Counted from the first letter of the stretch, positions 23,644-32,872 are shown. The stretch is 33,827 nt of DNA from Clostridiales bacterium (GCA_016281895.1 JAEEJM010000123.1:1-33827), one strand, 5' to 3'. Numbers and translations: made by a program. Notes: generated by a model not told the origin, from the sequence alone.

Positions 23644-25881
23644 ATGAATTCGAATGAAAAAAAGAAAAGATGGGTATTGCGGGAACCGGCCTTCCCGGAC
23701 GCAGACAGGGCCGAGAGAGAAAAGATAACGGGCAGGATAGCGGCCCAGTTCAACATTCCTACGTGCCTGGCCGAACTCATGTTCGACCGCGGCTGCGGCT
23801 CGGTCGAGGCCGCCGCGGCCTTCATCCACAACAACTACATCTCGGGCAGGGACCCCTTCCTGCTCACCGACATGGACAGGGCCGTCGCCCGCATAAAGAG
23901 AGCCATAGGGGACAGCCGCGAGAAGGTCGCCATCTTCGGCGACTACGACGTCGACGGCGTCACCTCCGTCAGCGCGCTCTATCTTTATCTGGTGTCGCGC
24001 GGCGTGCATGCCGGCTACTACATCCCCATGAGGGCAGACGGCTACGGCATGAGCCGCGAGTCGGTCGACCGCCTGGCCGAGCGGGGCGTAACCCTCATCA
24101 TAACCGTCGACACGGGGACCACATCCATTGAGGAGATCGAATACGCGGCCTCGCTGGGCATCGACACCGTCGTGACGGATCACCACGAGTGCCGCCCCGA
24201 GCTTCCCCCCGCGGTGGCCATCGTCAACCCGCACAGGCCGGGCGACACATACCCCTTCCGCGAACTTGCCGGGGTGGGAGTCACATACAAGCTGATCTCC
24301 GCCCTCGAGATGGACCGCGCGGACGCCGAAGGCAGGGACCGCTTCGAGGCCGAACGTGCCGTGCTGCTGAAGTACGCCGACCTCGTCGCCATAGGAACCG
24401 TCGCGGACGTCATGCCGGTCGTAGACGAGAACCGGATGCTCGTGTCGTTCGGTCTGAAGAAGATCCAGTCGTCGCCCCGCAAGGGCATCGCCGCCCTCAT
24501 CGAGGCCTCATCCAGGAAGAAGGAGCAGAGCCGCGATATAACGGCCAGCTTCATAGGCTTCACCATCGCCCCGAGACTCAACGCCGCCGGCCGCATGGAC
24601 AACGCGTCTCTGGCCGTCGAGCTCCTGCTGTCAGAGAGCGACGACGAGGCCTCCGAGATCGCCGCCCAGCTGTGCGAGATCAACCTGTCCCGCCAGATGG
24701 AGGAGAACAGGATAGCCTCCGAGGCAATAGCCAGGATACAGGAGGACGAGTCCTTCTTCGACGACAGCGTCATAGTGCTCGACGACGACAAATGGCGCCA
24801 GGGCGTCATAGGCATCGTCGCGTCGAGGCTGACGGAAAAATACGCAAAACCGACCATCCTCGTCACCTTCGAGGGCATGAGGACGCCGGGGCTGCCGTCG
24901 CCGCTCGACGTCGGCAAGGGCTCCGGGCGCTCGGTCAAGGGCATGAATCTGGTTTCGGCCCTGTCGTACTGCGACGGGCTGCTGCTGCGCTACGGCGGGC
25001 ACGAGCTTGCCGCCGGCCTCTCGGTGACGCGCGGCAACCTGCCCGAGTTCCGCCGCAGGCTGAACGAATACGCGAGGTCCCAGTTCGGAGACCTCGACTT
25101 CACCGTGACGTACGAGGCCGACATGGAGATATCCGCCTCGCAGATCACGCTGGACCTTGCCGAGAACATAAAGAAGCTCATGGAGCCCTGCGGGACCGGC
25201 AATCCGCCCCCTGTGTTCATACTCAGGGACGCGCGGGTGGTATCGCTGCGGCCGATCAGCGACGGCAAGCACACCAAGATCCTCGTCGAGAAGGACGGCC
25301 TCCGCTTTCAGGCCATCTTCTTCGGCATGTCTCCGGCCTCGCTCAACTACGACCAGGACGATTCCGTCGACCTGCTGTTCACGCTCAGCGTGAACAGGTA
25401 CATGGGCGAGACCTCCGCCCAGCTCATTCTTCAGGACATGAGCTTCTCGACCAGATTCTTCCGCCAGAGGGTGGAGGACCGCAGGAAGGTGGCCGAGCTC
25501 ATGGCCGGCGCCGTCTTTTCCCAGTCGGACCGCTATCTGCCCGACCGGACCGACTTTGTCAACTTCTACGGCGTCGTGAACGATCTCATCCGCGGAGGGA
25601 GGGACTCCTTCAGCGACCAGTACATCATGTTCCTGATGAACAGGCGCTTCCCGGCGGACCGGAAGATAAACTACGTGAAATACAAGCTGCTGCTGGCCAT
25701 CTTCGCGGAGCTCGATCTGCTGAAGGTCAGCCAGTATCCCTGCGTCCCCGATTCCCAGGCCAGCGAATGGGCCCTCCCCCAGGACTACGTGTCGGTCGTG
25801 AGGGTGAGCCATCCGGTCAAGGTCGATCTCGAATCCTCGGTGCTGCTCCGCAACCTCAGGGCGCAGTGCGGGGACACCTGA
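23644..25881 (+). CDS. recJ: RecJ single-strand DNA exonuclease
   Basis: RecJ is the 5'-to-3' single-strand exonuclease of recombination and mismatch/base-excision repair. From ATG 23644 it has 745 residues, longer than Escherichia coli RecJ because of a C-terminal extension common in Firmicutes. The DHH-domain motifs are intact: FGDYDVDG (98-105), ITVDTGTT (153-160) and TDHHE (178-182). The DHHA1 motif reads YGGHELAAGLS, and an OB-like domain follows. A GTG at 23620 would add eight residues but lies at the probable transcript start. rel follows after 13 bases, a gene order common in Firmicutes. Confidence 0.96.
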   Translation: MNSNEKKKRWVLREPAFPDADRAEREKITGRIAAQFNIPTCLAELMFDRGCGSVEAAAAFIHNNYISGRDPFLLTDMDRAVARIKRAIGDSREKVAIFGDYDVDGVTSVSALYLYLVSRGVHAGYYIPMRADGYGMSRESVDRLAERGVTLIITVDTGTTSIEEIEYAASLGIDTVVTDHHECRPELPPAVAIVNPHRPGDTYPFRELAGVGVTYKLISALEMDRADAEGRDRFEAERAVLLKYADLVAIGTVADVMPVVDENRMLVSFGLKKIQSSPRKGIAALIEASSRKKEQSRDITASFIGFTIAPRLNAAGRMDNASLAVELLLSESDDEASEIAAQLCEINLSRQMEENRIASEAIARIQEDESFFDDSVIVLDDDKWRQGVIGIVASRLTEKYAKPTILVTFEGMRTPGLPSPLDVGKGSGRSVKGMNLVSALSYCDGLLLRYGGHELAAGLSVTRGNLPEFRRRLNEYARSQFGDLDFTVTYEADMEISASQITLDLAENIKKLMEPCGTGNPPPVFILRDARVVSLRPISDGKHTKILVEKDGLRFQAIFFGMSPASLNYDQDDSVDLLFTLSVNRYMGETSAQLILQDMSFSTRFFRQRVEDRRKVAELMAGAVFSQSDRYLPDRTDFVNFYGVVNDLIRGGRDSFSDQYIMFLMNRRFPADRKINYVKYKLLLAIFAELDLLKVSQYPCVPDSQASEWALPQDYVSVVRVSHPVKVDLESSVLLRNLRAQCGDT

Positions 25882-25894
25882 TACGGAGGCGCAC

Positions 25895-28132
25895 ATGTCA
25901 GACGACGCAACGGCCGTCCGGTCCCGCGAGATCCTGGAACGGTTCGAAAAACTCATAACCATACTCGACGCCTCCGGCAGCCAGTACAACACCGAGAAGA
26001 TCCGCCGCGCGTTCGAGTACGCCTCGGCGCTCCACGAGGGCCAGTTCCGCGACAGCGGCGAGCCTTACATATCGCACCCGCTGGCCGTGGCCGAGATAGT
26101 CGCGGGCCTGCACCTGGACACTGATTCCATTTGCGCCGCCCTGCTGCACGACACTGTCGAGGACTGCGCAGACCGCACGAACCTGACAGAGCTCGAGAAG
26201 CAGTTCGGCAAGACCGTCGCCATGCTGGTGGACGGCCTTACGAAGATCGTCGCGCTATCGGTCGAGGACAAGGAAGAGGAGCACATCGAGAACCTGCGCA
26301 AGATGCTCCTGGCCATGTCCCGGGACATACGTGTCATCTTCATAAAGCTCTGCGACCGCCTGCACAACATGCGGACTCTCGGTGCCAAGCCCGAGAACAA
26401 GCAGAGGATCATCGCCCTCGAGACCATGCAGGTCTACGCGCCGCTGGCCCACAGGCTCGGCATGCAGAAGGTCAAGCAGGAACTCGAGAACCTCGGCCTG
26501 CTGTACCTCGACCCCATAGGCTACCGCGAGGTCAGGGACGACATAGAAAAGAAATACGGCAACCACAGGGACTTCATCGACAGCGTGCGGTCGTTCGTCG
26601 ACACCAAGCTGACCGAATACGGGATCAGGTTCTCGCTCGAGGGGCGCATAAAGACGGTATACTCGATCTACAAGAAGATGTATACCCAGAACAAGAGCTT
26701 CGACGAGATCTACGACTTCTACGCCCTGCGCATAATAGTCGAGACGGAGCTCGAGTGCTACACCGTCCTCGGCATCATCCACGAGCTCTTCAACTCGATC
26801 CCCGGCCGCTTCAAGGACTACATATCCACACCGAAGCCCAACATGTACCGCTCGCTCCATACGACGGTCATAGGCCGCGACGGCATACCGTTCGAGGTCC
26901 AGATCCGCACGCGCGAGATGCACGAGATAGCCGAGTACGGTCTGGCCGCCCACTGGAAGTACAAGACGGGCGAGCAGAGCGGCGCGGAGCTCGACAAGAG
27001 GCTCGAATGGATAGCAAAGCTGATCGAGACCGAGGACGCCACCCGCGACCCCGACGAGTTCCTGGCGGCGCTCAAGACCGACGTCTTCCACGACGAGACC
27101 TACGTGTTCACTCCCAAGGGCGACGTCATCGCCCTGCCTTACGGCTCGACGGTCATTGACTTCGCCTACAGCATCCATTCCGCCGTCGGCAACAAGATGG
27201 TCGGCGCCAAGATAAACGGGATGATAGTGCCCATCGACCGCGTCCCGCAGAACGGCGAGATCGTCGAGATCATCACCTCGTCGGCGTCCAAGGGGCCGAG
27301 CCGCGACTGGCTGAACATCGTACGGACCTCGGAGGCGCGCACGAAGATCCGCGCCTGGTTCAAGAAGGAGAAGAGGGCGGAGAACATCCAGGTCGGGCGC
27401 GCCGCCATAGAGACCGAGCTGCGCAAGTCCGGACGGCCCTTCACGGACGCCCAGCTGAACGCGGTCTGCGAGGCCGTGGCCGGGCGCAACGGCTTCTCCA
27501 ACGCCGAGGACATGTTCAACACTATCGGCTACGGAGGGATACCGCTCACCAAGCTCATAGCCAAGCTGCGCGACGAGTTCGACCGCCAGGTGAGGCCCGA
27601 GGAGCCCGAGGTACCCATGACCACGGAGGACGTGGTCACATCGAAGCCGAAGAACATACGCACCGACAGCGGCGTCATAGTGGACGGGGCCGCGGGGTGC
27701 GCCGTCAAGTTCGCGAAGTGCTGCACACCGCTCCCCGGGGACCCGATCATCGGCTTCATTACAAAAGGCTTCGGGATCTCCGTCCACAAGCTCGACTGCC
27801 CCAACGTCCGCAACGGACTGCAGGTGCCCGAGCGGGCCGACAGATGGGTCAGGGTCGAGTGGGAGAACGCCTCGTCAGCCGCGGCGGGCGTCTACGAGTC
27901 CAACATCCGCATAGTGGCATCCGATTCGTACACCGTCATAGCCGATATCACGAGCGCGCTGGCCGACATGCGCGTCGCCATCCTTCAGATAAACTCGATG
28001 CACCGTCAGGACGGGACGGTATCCGTCTCCGTCAAGGTAGCGTGCAAGAACACGGACCACTTTAATTCCATTGTATCGAGACTGCGCGCTCTCAGGAACG
28101 TGCACACGGTCTCAAGAGGATTCTCACAATGA
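25895..28132 (+). CDS. rel: Bifunctional (p)ppGpp synthetase/hydrolase Rel
   Basis: This 745-residue long RSH protein makes and degrades the stringent-response alarmone. The hydrolase domain has the metal-binding HEGQFRDSGEPYISHP and LLHDTVED (84-91, His85/Asp86), so hydrolysis is likely intact. The synthetase domain has GRFKDYISTPKPNMYRSLHT and VQIRTREMHEIAEYGLAAHW. Then come the TGS domain (VFTPKGDVIALPYGST), a zinc-finger-like stretch (KFAKCCTPLPGD, KLDCPN) and a C-terminal ACT domain (about 668-743). GGAGG lies before the ATG. It overlaps hemZ by four bases (ATGA). Confidence 0.97.
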   Translation: MSDDATAVRSREILERFEKLITILDASGSQYNTEKIRRAFEYASALHEGQFRDSGEPYISHPLAVAEIVAGLHLDTDSICAALLHDTVEDCADRTNLTELEKQFGKTVAMLVDGLTKIVALSVEDKEEEHIENLRKMLLAMSRDIRVIFIKLCDRLHNMRTLGAKPENKQRIIALETMQVYAPLAHRLGMQKVKQELENLGLLYLDPIGYREVRDDIEKKYGNHRDFIDSVRSFVDTKLTEYGIRFSLEGRIKTVYSIYKKMYTQNKSFDEIYDFYALRIIVETELECYTVLGIIHELFNSIPGRFKDYISTPKPNMYRSLHTTVIGRDGIPFEVQIRTREMHEIAEYGLAAHWKYKTGEQSGAELDKRLEWIAKLIETEDATRDPDEFLAALKTDVFHDETYVFTPKGDVIALPYGSTVIDFAYSIHSAVGNKMVGAKINGMIVPIDRVPQNGEIVEIITSSASKGPSRDWLNIVRTSEARTKIRAWFKKEKRAENIQVGRAAIETELRKSGRPFTDAQLNAVCEAVAGRNGFSNAEDMFNTIGYGGIPLTKLIAKLRDEFDRQVRPEEPEVPMTTEDVVTSKPKNIRTDSGVIVDGAAGCAVKFAKCCTPLPGDPIIGFITKGFGISVHKLDCPNVRNGLQVPERADRWVRVEWENASSAAAGVYESNIRIVASDSYTVIADITSALADMRVAILQINSMHRQDGTVSVSVKVACKNTDHFNSIVSRLRALRNVHTVSRGFSQ

Positions 28133-29640
28133 TACTTCACATAGAAGGCGATATCAACAGATATTACGTCCAGACGCTGTGTATGGTGTTCTTCCCGGGC
28201 GCATCGTTCCCGTCATTCGAGCAGCCCGGCCCGGGCGTGCCCGAGCTCTCGGTCTCGCTGACGTCAGAGGGAGAGGTGTTCCGGGCGTGCGCCGAGGCCG
28301 CGTACGAGGGGAGGACCGCAAGGGCCGAAAAGGAGAGGGCCCTGTCCGATCCTTCTTCCGTCGAGCGGTGCGGCAAGCAGGCCGTCGGCGAGGCCGTCAT
28401 AGCCGCGCTCGGCGAGCTCATGGAATACCGCCCGTCATGGGGAATACTCACCGGCGTGAGGCCGGCAAAGGTCGCCACCGAGCTGCTCAAAAAGGGACTC
28501 AGCAAGACCCGCGTCAGGAAGACGCTCGTCATGGACTACATGGTCTTCCCGAAGAAGGCCGTGCTTGCCACCGACGTCGCGCTCAACGAGCAGCGCATCG
28601 TCGGCAGACCGGATCCCCGCGACTGCAGCATCTACGTCTCGATCCCGTTCTGTCCGACCAGATGCGCCTACTGCTCGTTCGTCTCGTACACGTCTAAGCG
28701 CCTGCTGTCCCTCATCCCGGATTACGTCGACCGGCTGTGCGCCGACATCGTCCGCATATGCGGCGAGATCCGCAGCTACGGACTGAACGTCAAGACCGTC
28801 TACTTCGGCGGGGGGACTCCGACCGTGCTCGAGCCGGAGCAGATAGTCAGGATACTGTCAGTGCTGAGAGAGGGCCTCGGAGGGGCAGAGCCCGAGGAGT
28901 TCACCTTCGAGTCCGGCCGCCCGGACACTATCACAAGAGAAAAGCTGGACATACTCCGCTCGTTCGGCGTCGACCGCATAAGCGTCAACCCGCAGACCCT
29001 CTGCCCCGAGGTGCTGGAGGGCATCGGACGTCACCATACCGTAGACGATTTCTTCAGGGTTTACGAGCTGGCGTCGGACGCCGGCATAGGGACCATAAAC
29101 ACCGACCTCATCGCCGGTCTGCCGGGCGACAACTTCACCCGCTTCTCCCAGTCTGTGGACGGGATCATCGCCCTGCACCCGGGCAACGTCACGGTCCACA
29201 CCTTCTGCATAAAGCGCTCGTCGCAGTTCCGCCAGACGGACAACCTCTACTCGATGAGGGGCGGAGACGCCGGAAAGTGCGTGGACTACTCGCAGATCAA
29301 GCTCCGCCAGGCCGGATACATCCCCTATTATATGTACCGCCAGAAGAACACCGTCGGCAACTACGAGAACGTAGGTTTCTCCGTGCCGGGCAGGGAGGGC
29401 AGGTACAACATCTACATGATGGAGGAGATCCATTCCATCATTGCCGTGGGCGCGGGAGCCGTCGCGAAGTTCGTGCGCGGCGACGCCGCGGACGGGGCGG
29501 CCATCAAGAGGTATTACAATCCCAAATATCCTTACGAATACCTCAGCAGGGGCACCTGCGACGGACTGATCGACGCGATCAGGGGCTTTTACTCCGGCTT
29601 TGCCGGACCTGCCGCGGAGGACTGCAGCAATGAGACTTGA
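28129..29640 (+). CDS. hemZ: HemZ-type coproporphyrinogen dehydrogenase (radical SAM)
   Basis: A 503-residue radical SAM enzyme related to oxygen-independent coproporphyrinogen III oxidase, HemZ branch typical of Clostridia and Bacilli. After an N-terminal domain of about 165 residues specific to HemZ comes the cluster motif FCPTRCAYC (Cys175, Cys179, Cys182), followed by YFGGGTPTVL and VNPQT. True substrate use by HemZ proteins is less well established than for HemN, so a different radical SAM reaction is possible. It lies between rel and rqcP with overlaps at both ends (4 and 11 bases). Confidence 0.92.
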   Translation: MILHIEGDINRYYVQTLCMVFFPGASFPSFEQPGPGVPELSVSLTSEGEVFRACAEAAYEGRTARAEKERALSDPSSVERCGKQAVGEAVIAALGELMEYRPSWGILTGVRPAKVATELLKKGLSKTRVRKTLVMDYMVFPKKAVLATDVALNEQRIVGRPDPRDCSIYVSIPFCPTRCAYCSFVSYTSKRLLSLIPDYVDRLCADIVRICGEIRSYGLNVKTVYFGGGTPTVLEPEQIVRILSVLREGLGGAEPEEFTFESGRPDTITREKLDILRSFGVDRISVNPQTLCPEVLEGIGRHHTVDDFFRVYELASDAGIGTINTDLIAGLPGDNFTRFSQSVDGIIALHPGNVTVHTFCIKRSSQFRQTDNLYSMRGGDAGKCVDYSQIKLRQAGYIPYYMYRQKNTVGNYENVGFSVPGREGRYNIYMMEEIHSIIAVGAGAVAKFVRGDAADGAAIKRYYNPKYPYEYLSRGTCDGLIDAIRGFYSGFAGPAAEDCSNET

Positions 29641-29914
29641 CAAGTATCTGAAGGTATCCCGCATCATAAAGCGCCGCACCGTCGCCAACGAGGCCTGCGA
29701 CGGCGAGCGGGTCACTGTCAACGGCCGCACGGCGCGAGCCTCTTACGAGGTGAAGCCCGGCGACCTCATCACGATCGGCTTCGGGCGCAGGCCGCTGACC
29801 GTGCGTGTGCTGAAGGTCGCCGAGACCGTAGGCAAGGACGGGGCGTCCGAGCTCTACGAGGTCGTCGACGAGGGACAGGCCGCGGACGCCGGACCCGCCC
29901 GGACCGGCGGCTGA
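29630..29914 (+). CDS. rqcP: RqcP-like S4-domain RNA-binding protein
   Basis: A 94-residue protein made almost wholly of an S4 domain: MRLDKYLKVSRIIKRRTVANEAC, then RVTVNGRTARASYEVKPGDLITI. This matches RqcP (YabO), which works with RqcH on stalled 50S subunits to add alanine tails to nascent chains; Hsp15 is the Gram-negative relative. The neighbouring divIC-like gene supports the YabO assignment. ATG 29630 has GCGGAGGA upstream and overlaps hemZ. In Bacillus, yabP and yabQ stand between this gene and divIC; both are missing here. Confidence 0.85.
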   Translation: MRLDKYLKVSRIIKRRTVANEACDGERVTVNGRTARASYEVKPGDLITIGFGRRPLTVRVLKVAETVGKDGASELYEVVDEGQAADAGPARTGG

Positions 29915-29933
29915 CGGAAACGGAGGTGAGGGC

Positions 29934-30257
29934 GTGCCTGACAGAAGGACAAGGCCATCCGCCGCCGGGGACGACACCCCCCTCGGCAAGGCCGGCATAT
30001 TCATAAAGATCTCCGCCGTCATAATCGTGCTGTTCCTTGTTATAATATCCTTCAAGATGTTCATGGACTACACGCGGCTACTTCAGCAGAAGGAGATACT
30101 CGAGAAGAACCTCGAGAAGCTCGACGGACGCATCGACGAGCTGAACTATTACATCTCATCCCCGATGGACGAGAACTACGTCAAAAAGTTCGCGAAGGAA
30201 CTGCTGGGCCTGGTCCCGCCGGACGAGGTCATATACATAACCGACGGGGACAAGTGA
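29934..30257 (+). CDS. divIC: DivIC/FtsB-like septum formation initiator
   Basis: A 107-residue bitopic protein with a cytoplasmic tail (1-22), one membrane helix (about 24-43), then a coiled coil (about 46-74, TRLLQQKEILEKNLEKLDGRI) and the family's C-terminal DENYVKKFAKELLGLVPPDEVIY. DivIC with FtsL and DivIB activates septal peptidoglycan synthesis. The GTG start at 29934 is supported by CGGAGGTG. Placement beside rqcP matches other Firmicutes. Confidence 0.87.
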   Translation: MPDRRTRPSAAGDDTPLGKAGIFIKISAVIIVLFLVIISFKMFMDYTRLLQQKEILEKNLEKLDGRIDELNYYISSPMDENYVKKFAKELLGLVPPDEVIYITDGDK

Positions 30258-30286
30258 ACCCGAAGGGCAGATACACGACCGGCGCG

Positions 30287-30346
30287 GATCAGCGGAACCG
30301 ATAAAAATAATAAACACAACTTACGCTGATCAGCGGACCCGAAAGG
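30287..30346. repeat. Imperfect 19-bp direct repeats before the TSCPD gene
   Basis: GATCAGCGGAACCGATAAA (30287-30305) and GATCAGCGGACCCGAAAGG (30328-30346) share 15 of 19 positions. The second copy sits in the 12-base palindrome CGCTGATCAGCG (30324-30335) and overlaps the ribosome site, so a regulator or RNA structure could act here. No promoter is evident. Confidence 0.55.
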
Positions 30347-30353
30347 AGAGCTC

Positions 30354-30614
30354 ATGAAAAAGATAACCTGGAAGACCTCCGGAACCTGTTCCTCGGCCAT
30401 CGACGTCGAGGTCGACGACGGGGGCGTCATCACATACGTAAAGTACCACGGCGGCTGCAGCGGCAACACGCAGGGCGTCGCGGCCCTCGTCACCGGCATG
30501 CACATGAACGAGGCGATCAGGCGCCTGGAGGGCATAAGATGCGGCTTCAAACCGACCTCGTGCCCGGATCAGCTGGCGCGCGCGCTGAAGTCGATGAAAC
30601 AGTCCGGGGAATAA
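30354..30614 (+). CDS. TSCPD-domain protein (TIGR03905-type)
   Basis: An 86-residue protein whose whole length matches the small TSCPD family common in Clostridia: ITWKTSGTCSSAIDVEVDDGG at the start, YHGGCSGNTQG in the middle and the naming motif TSCPDQLARAL near the end. Cysteines 12, 35, 63 and 69 could form a metal site. TSCPD domains also occur at the end of some ribonucleotide reductases, where the role is unclear; the free-standing protein has no established function. AAAGGAGAG precedes the ATG. It ends the recJ-to-TSCPD run, followed by a terminator. Confidence 0.9.
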   Translation: MKKITWKTSGTCSSAIDVEVDDGGVITYVKYHGGCSGNTQGVAALVTGMHMNEAIRRLEGIRCGFKPTSCPDQLARALKSMKQSGE

Positions 30615-30635
30615 AGGACCGGAAAAAACAAAAAA

Positions 30636-30659
30636 GCCGCCCCGAAGGGCGGCTTTTTT
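30636..30659. terminator. Bidirectional terminator between TSCPD gene and htpG
   Basis: GCCGCCC-CGAA-GGGCGGC is flanked by an A run on the left and TTTTTT on the right, so it ends transcripts from both sides. On the minus strand the loop is the stable TTCG. Confidence 0.93.
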
Positions 30660-30691
30660 CTTCATTCCTTCATCAGCCGCCCGCGGGCGGC
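30660..30691. repeat. Second copy of the TTCATT-hairpin repeat
   Basis: CTTCATTCCTTCAT (30660-30673) equals 7800-7813, and is followed by the perfect 16-base palindrome GCCGCCCGCGGGCGGC (30676-30691), six bases before the htpG stop. Confidence 0.75.
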
Positions 30692-30696
30692 GTCAG

Positions 30697-32811
30697 TCAT
30701 ATCATGCCTAGGATCCGGTAGCTGTCGGAGAGGAAGGCTGAGAGCTCCTCGGCCGTCAGCTTCTTCTGAGCCAGCAGCGCAAGCCGGTAGACGAAGGACG
30801 CGTAAGTGTCGGTGCCCGGATCGCCGGAGTCGGCTAGTTCGGACAGTCTCGCGAACGAGGGGGCGGCCGTGTTGAGCGTGAGGGTGTAGTCGAGAGGGAA
30901 CTGCGGGCGGTCGTCGCCGGGGGCGGCGTAAAGCTTCATCATGTCCTCGAAGCGGCGGGACTGTTCGCTCACCAGCAGCACGGCGGGGACGCCGGCGTCC
31001 TTCATTTTCTCGGCGCAGACTTTGAGCTTGTCGTTGCCGGAGATCCTGCGGAAGAGGGAGGTGAGGGCTTCGCCGGCCTCGGCCGGGCCGTCCGGGGTCT
31101 TCTCGAGGGCTTCGGAAATGTCGGAGTCGACCCGGACGAAGCGCAGGCCCTCGCGGTACTCCTCGAGCGAGGTCAGGTACTGCGAATCGAGGAGCAGATC
31201 GAAGACGGCCACGCCGATGCCGCTTGCAGTGAGCATGGACACGTACTGCGCCTGAAGGGCGGGGTCGGACGTGTAATACACCGTGCCGTACAGGGGCTTG
31301 TCGCCGGAGCCTGCGGCGCTTCCGGATCCGGACTCCGCCTCCGCTCCGCCGCCGGCGGGAGTCTCGGCCTGCACGGCTCCTTCGGGGGCCTGCGCGGCAT
31401 CCGCGGCTCCTTCGGGGGTCTCATCCTTTGCGTCCGCTTCGGCGGGGCCGGGCCTGCCGCCCTTCTCGAGGTACTCGTCGATGGTCATGCAGCGCCTGTC
31501 GGTCAGTCTCAGCAGCAGGCTGCCGGCGACCCTGTCGTAGAACTTGCGGTCGCGCAGGCAGGCGTACTCTATGAAGATGCGGATGTCGCCGTAGACCTTC
31601 TCGTACTTCTCGCGGTCGGTGCGGCACAGGGAGTTTAGCTTGTCCGCCACCTTCTTCACTATGAACTGGGCGATGCGCTTTACGTACTGGTTGTCCTGCA
31701 GATAGCTTCTTGAGACGTTGAGCGGAAGCTCGGGGCAGTCGAGGGCGCCGCGCAGCATGAGCAGATAGTCCGGGAGGACCTCCTTTATGTTGTCGGCGAC
31801 GAAGACCTGGTTGTAATACAGCTTTACCTGGCCCTCGAGCGACTGGGTCTCGGTGCGGATCCTCGGGAAGTAGAGGATGCCGCGGAAGTTGAGCGGATAG
31901 TCCGCGTTTATGTGGATGTAGAAGAGCGGGTCGTCGGCGTCGCCGAACAGCTTGCGGTAGAAGGCGTTGTATTCCTCGGGCGTGATCTCAGAGGCCGGTC
32001 TGGCCCACAGCGGGATGGTCTCGTTGACCGGCTTCGGTCCGGCCGCCTCAGCGTCCTTTGCGCCGTCCGGCCCGTCCTCACCGTCCGTACTGCCGGCGGA
32101 GTTCCCGCTGCCGTCATCGAAATATACCGGGACTGGCATGAAGGAGCAGTACTTGTCGAGTATGCCGCGGATGCGGAAGGGATCGAGGTACTCCTTTTCG
32201 GCGTCGGATATGTGCATGGTAACGGACGTGCCGCGTTCGGTCCTGTCGGAGTCGGTCACGCTGTATTCTCCGGACTCGCCGCAGATCCAGTGCACGGCCT
32301 GCCCTCCGGTATAAGAGAGCGTGTCGATCTCCACGGTGTCGGAGACCATGAAGGACGAGTAGAAGCCGAGGCCGAAGTGGCCGATGATGCCGTTCGAGGC
32401 GGAATCCGAGCCGTCCTCCTTCTCGTACTTCTGTATGAAGTCGAGCGCGCCGGACAGGGCGATGGAGCAGATGTATCTGTAGAGTTCATCCTCCGTCATT
32501 CCGATGCCGTTGTCGGTCACGGTGAGCGTGCCGGCCTCGCGGTCGAGCTCGACGGTCACCCGCAGGTCCTCGCCCTCGGGAAGGGTGTACTCGCGCAGCG
32601 AGTCGAGCCTGCGCAGCTTAACGATGGCGTCGGAGGCGTTGGACTCTATCTCTCGCAGCAAGATGTCCTTGTCCGAATAGAGCCATTTTTTGATTATCGG
32701 GAAGATGTGGTTGGTCTCGACGGTGATACCGCCCTTTCTGGCGCCGTCGCGCTCCTTGTCCGCGGCCGCCTCGCCGGCGCCGGCTTTCTCGTTTCTTGTT
32801 TCGTCGGACAT
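30697..32811 (-). CDS. htpG: HtpG, Hsp90-family chaperone
   Basis: HtpG is the bacterial Hsp90, an ATP-driven dimeric chaperone. The 704-residue product has the GHKL ATPase domain (LLREIESNASDAI with catalytic Glu54 and Asn58; TDNGIGM; GHFGLGFYSSFMV), a middle domain (SRSYLQDN) and the dimerisation domain. Two low-complexity insertions make it longer than the usual 620-650: an acidic Gly/Asp-rich one (about residues 235-262) and an Ala/Glu/Pro-rich one of about 50 residues (about 455-505). ATG 32811 is chosen because AGAGGT lies upstream; the frame is open for 80 further codons, but those include the promoter. Confidence 0.96.
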   Translation of the reverse strand: MSDETRNEKAGAGEAAADKERDGARKGGITVETNHIFPIIKKWLYSDKDILLREIESNASDAIVKLRRLDSLREYTLPEGEDLRVTVELDREAGTLTVTDNGIGMTEDELYRYICSIALSGALDFIQKYEKEDGSDSASNGIIGHFGLGFYSSFMVSDTVEIDTLSYTGGQAVHWICGESGEYSVTDSDRTERGTSVTMHISDAEKEYLDPFRIRGILDKYCSFMPVPVYFDDGSGNSAGSTDGEDGPDGAKDAEAAGPKPVNETIPLWARPASEITPEEYNAFYRKLFGDADDPLFYIHINADYPLNFRGILYFPRIRTETQSLEGQVKLYYNQVFVADNIKEVLPDYLLMLRGALDCPELPLNVSRSYLQDNQYVKRIAQFIVKKVADKLNSLCRTDREKYEKVYGDIRIFIEYACLRDRKFYDRVAGSLLLRLTDRRCMTIDEYLEKGGRPGPAEADAKDETPEGAADAAQAPEGAVQAETPAGGGAEAESGSGSAAGSGDKPLYGTVYYTSDPALQAQYVSMLTASGIGVAVFDLLLDSQYLTSLEEYREGLRFVRVDSDISEALEKTPDGPAEAGEALTSLFRRISGNDKLKVCAEKMKDAGVPAVLLVSEQSRRFEDMMKLYAAPGDDRPQFPLDYTLTLNTAAPSFARLSELADSGDPGTDTYASFVYRLALLAQKKLTAEELSAFLSDSYRILGMI

Positions 32812-32832
32812 TGAAAAAGACCTCTTTTCGTT

Positions 32833-32853
32833 CCGCCGGACGTCGTCCGGCGG
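32833..32853. promoter_or_regulatory. Inverted repeat in the htpG leader
   Basis: CCGCCGGAC-GTC-GTCCGGCGG lies between the -10 and the ribosome site of htpG. It differs from the CIRCE element. It could be an operator or a leader hairpin; function unknown. Confidence 0.5.
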
Positions 32854-32872
32854 GTATTCTTTCATTGACAAT

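Noticed and set aside
24189-25958. Plus-strand +frame of 589 codons over recJ
   Set aside because: Arg/Pro/Gly-rich translation typical of an out-of-frame reading; RecJ motifs lie in the other frame.
26255-27787. Minus-strand frame of 510 codons opposite rel
   Set aside because: Antisense shadow caused by high third-position GC; rel motifs are complete on the plus strand.
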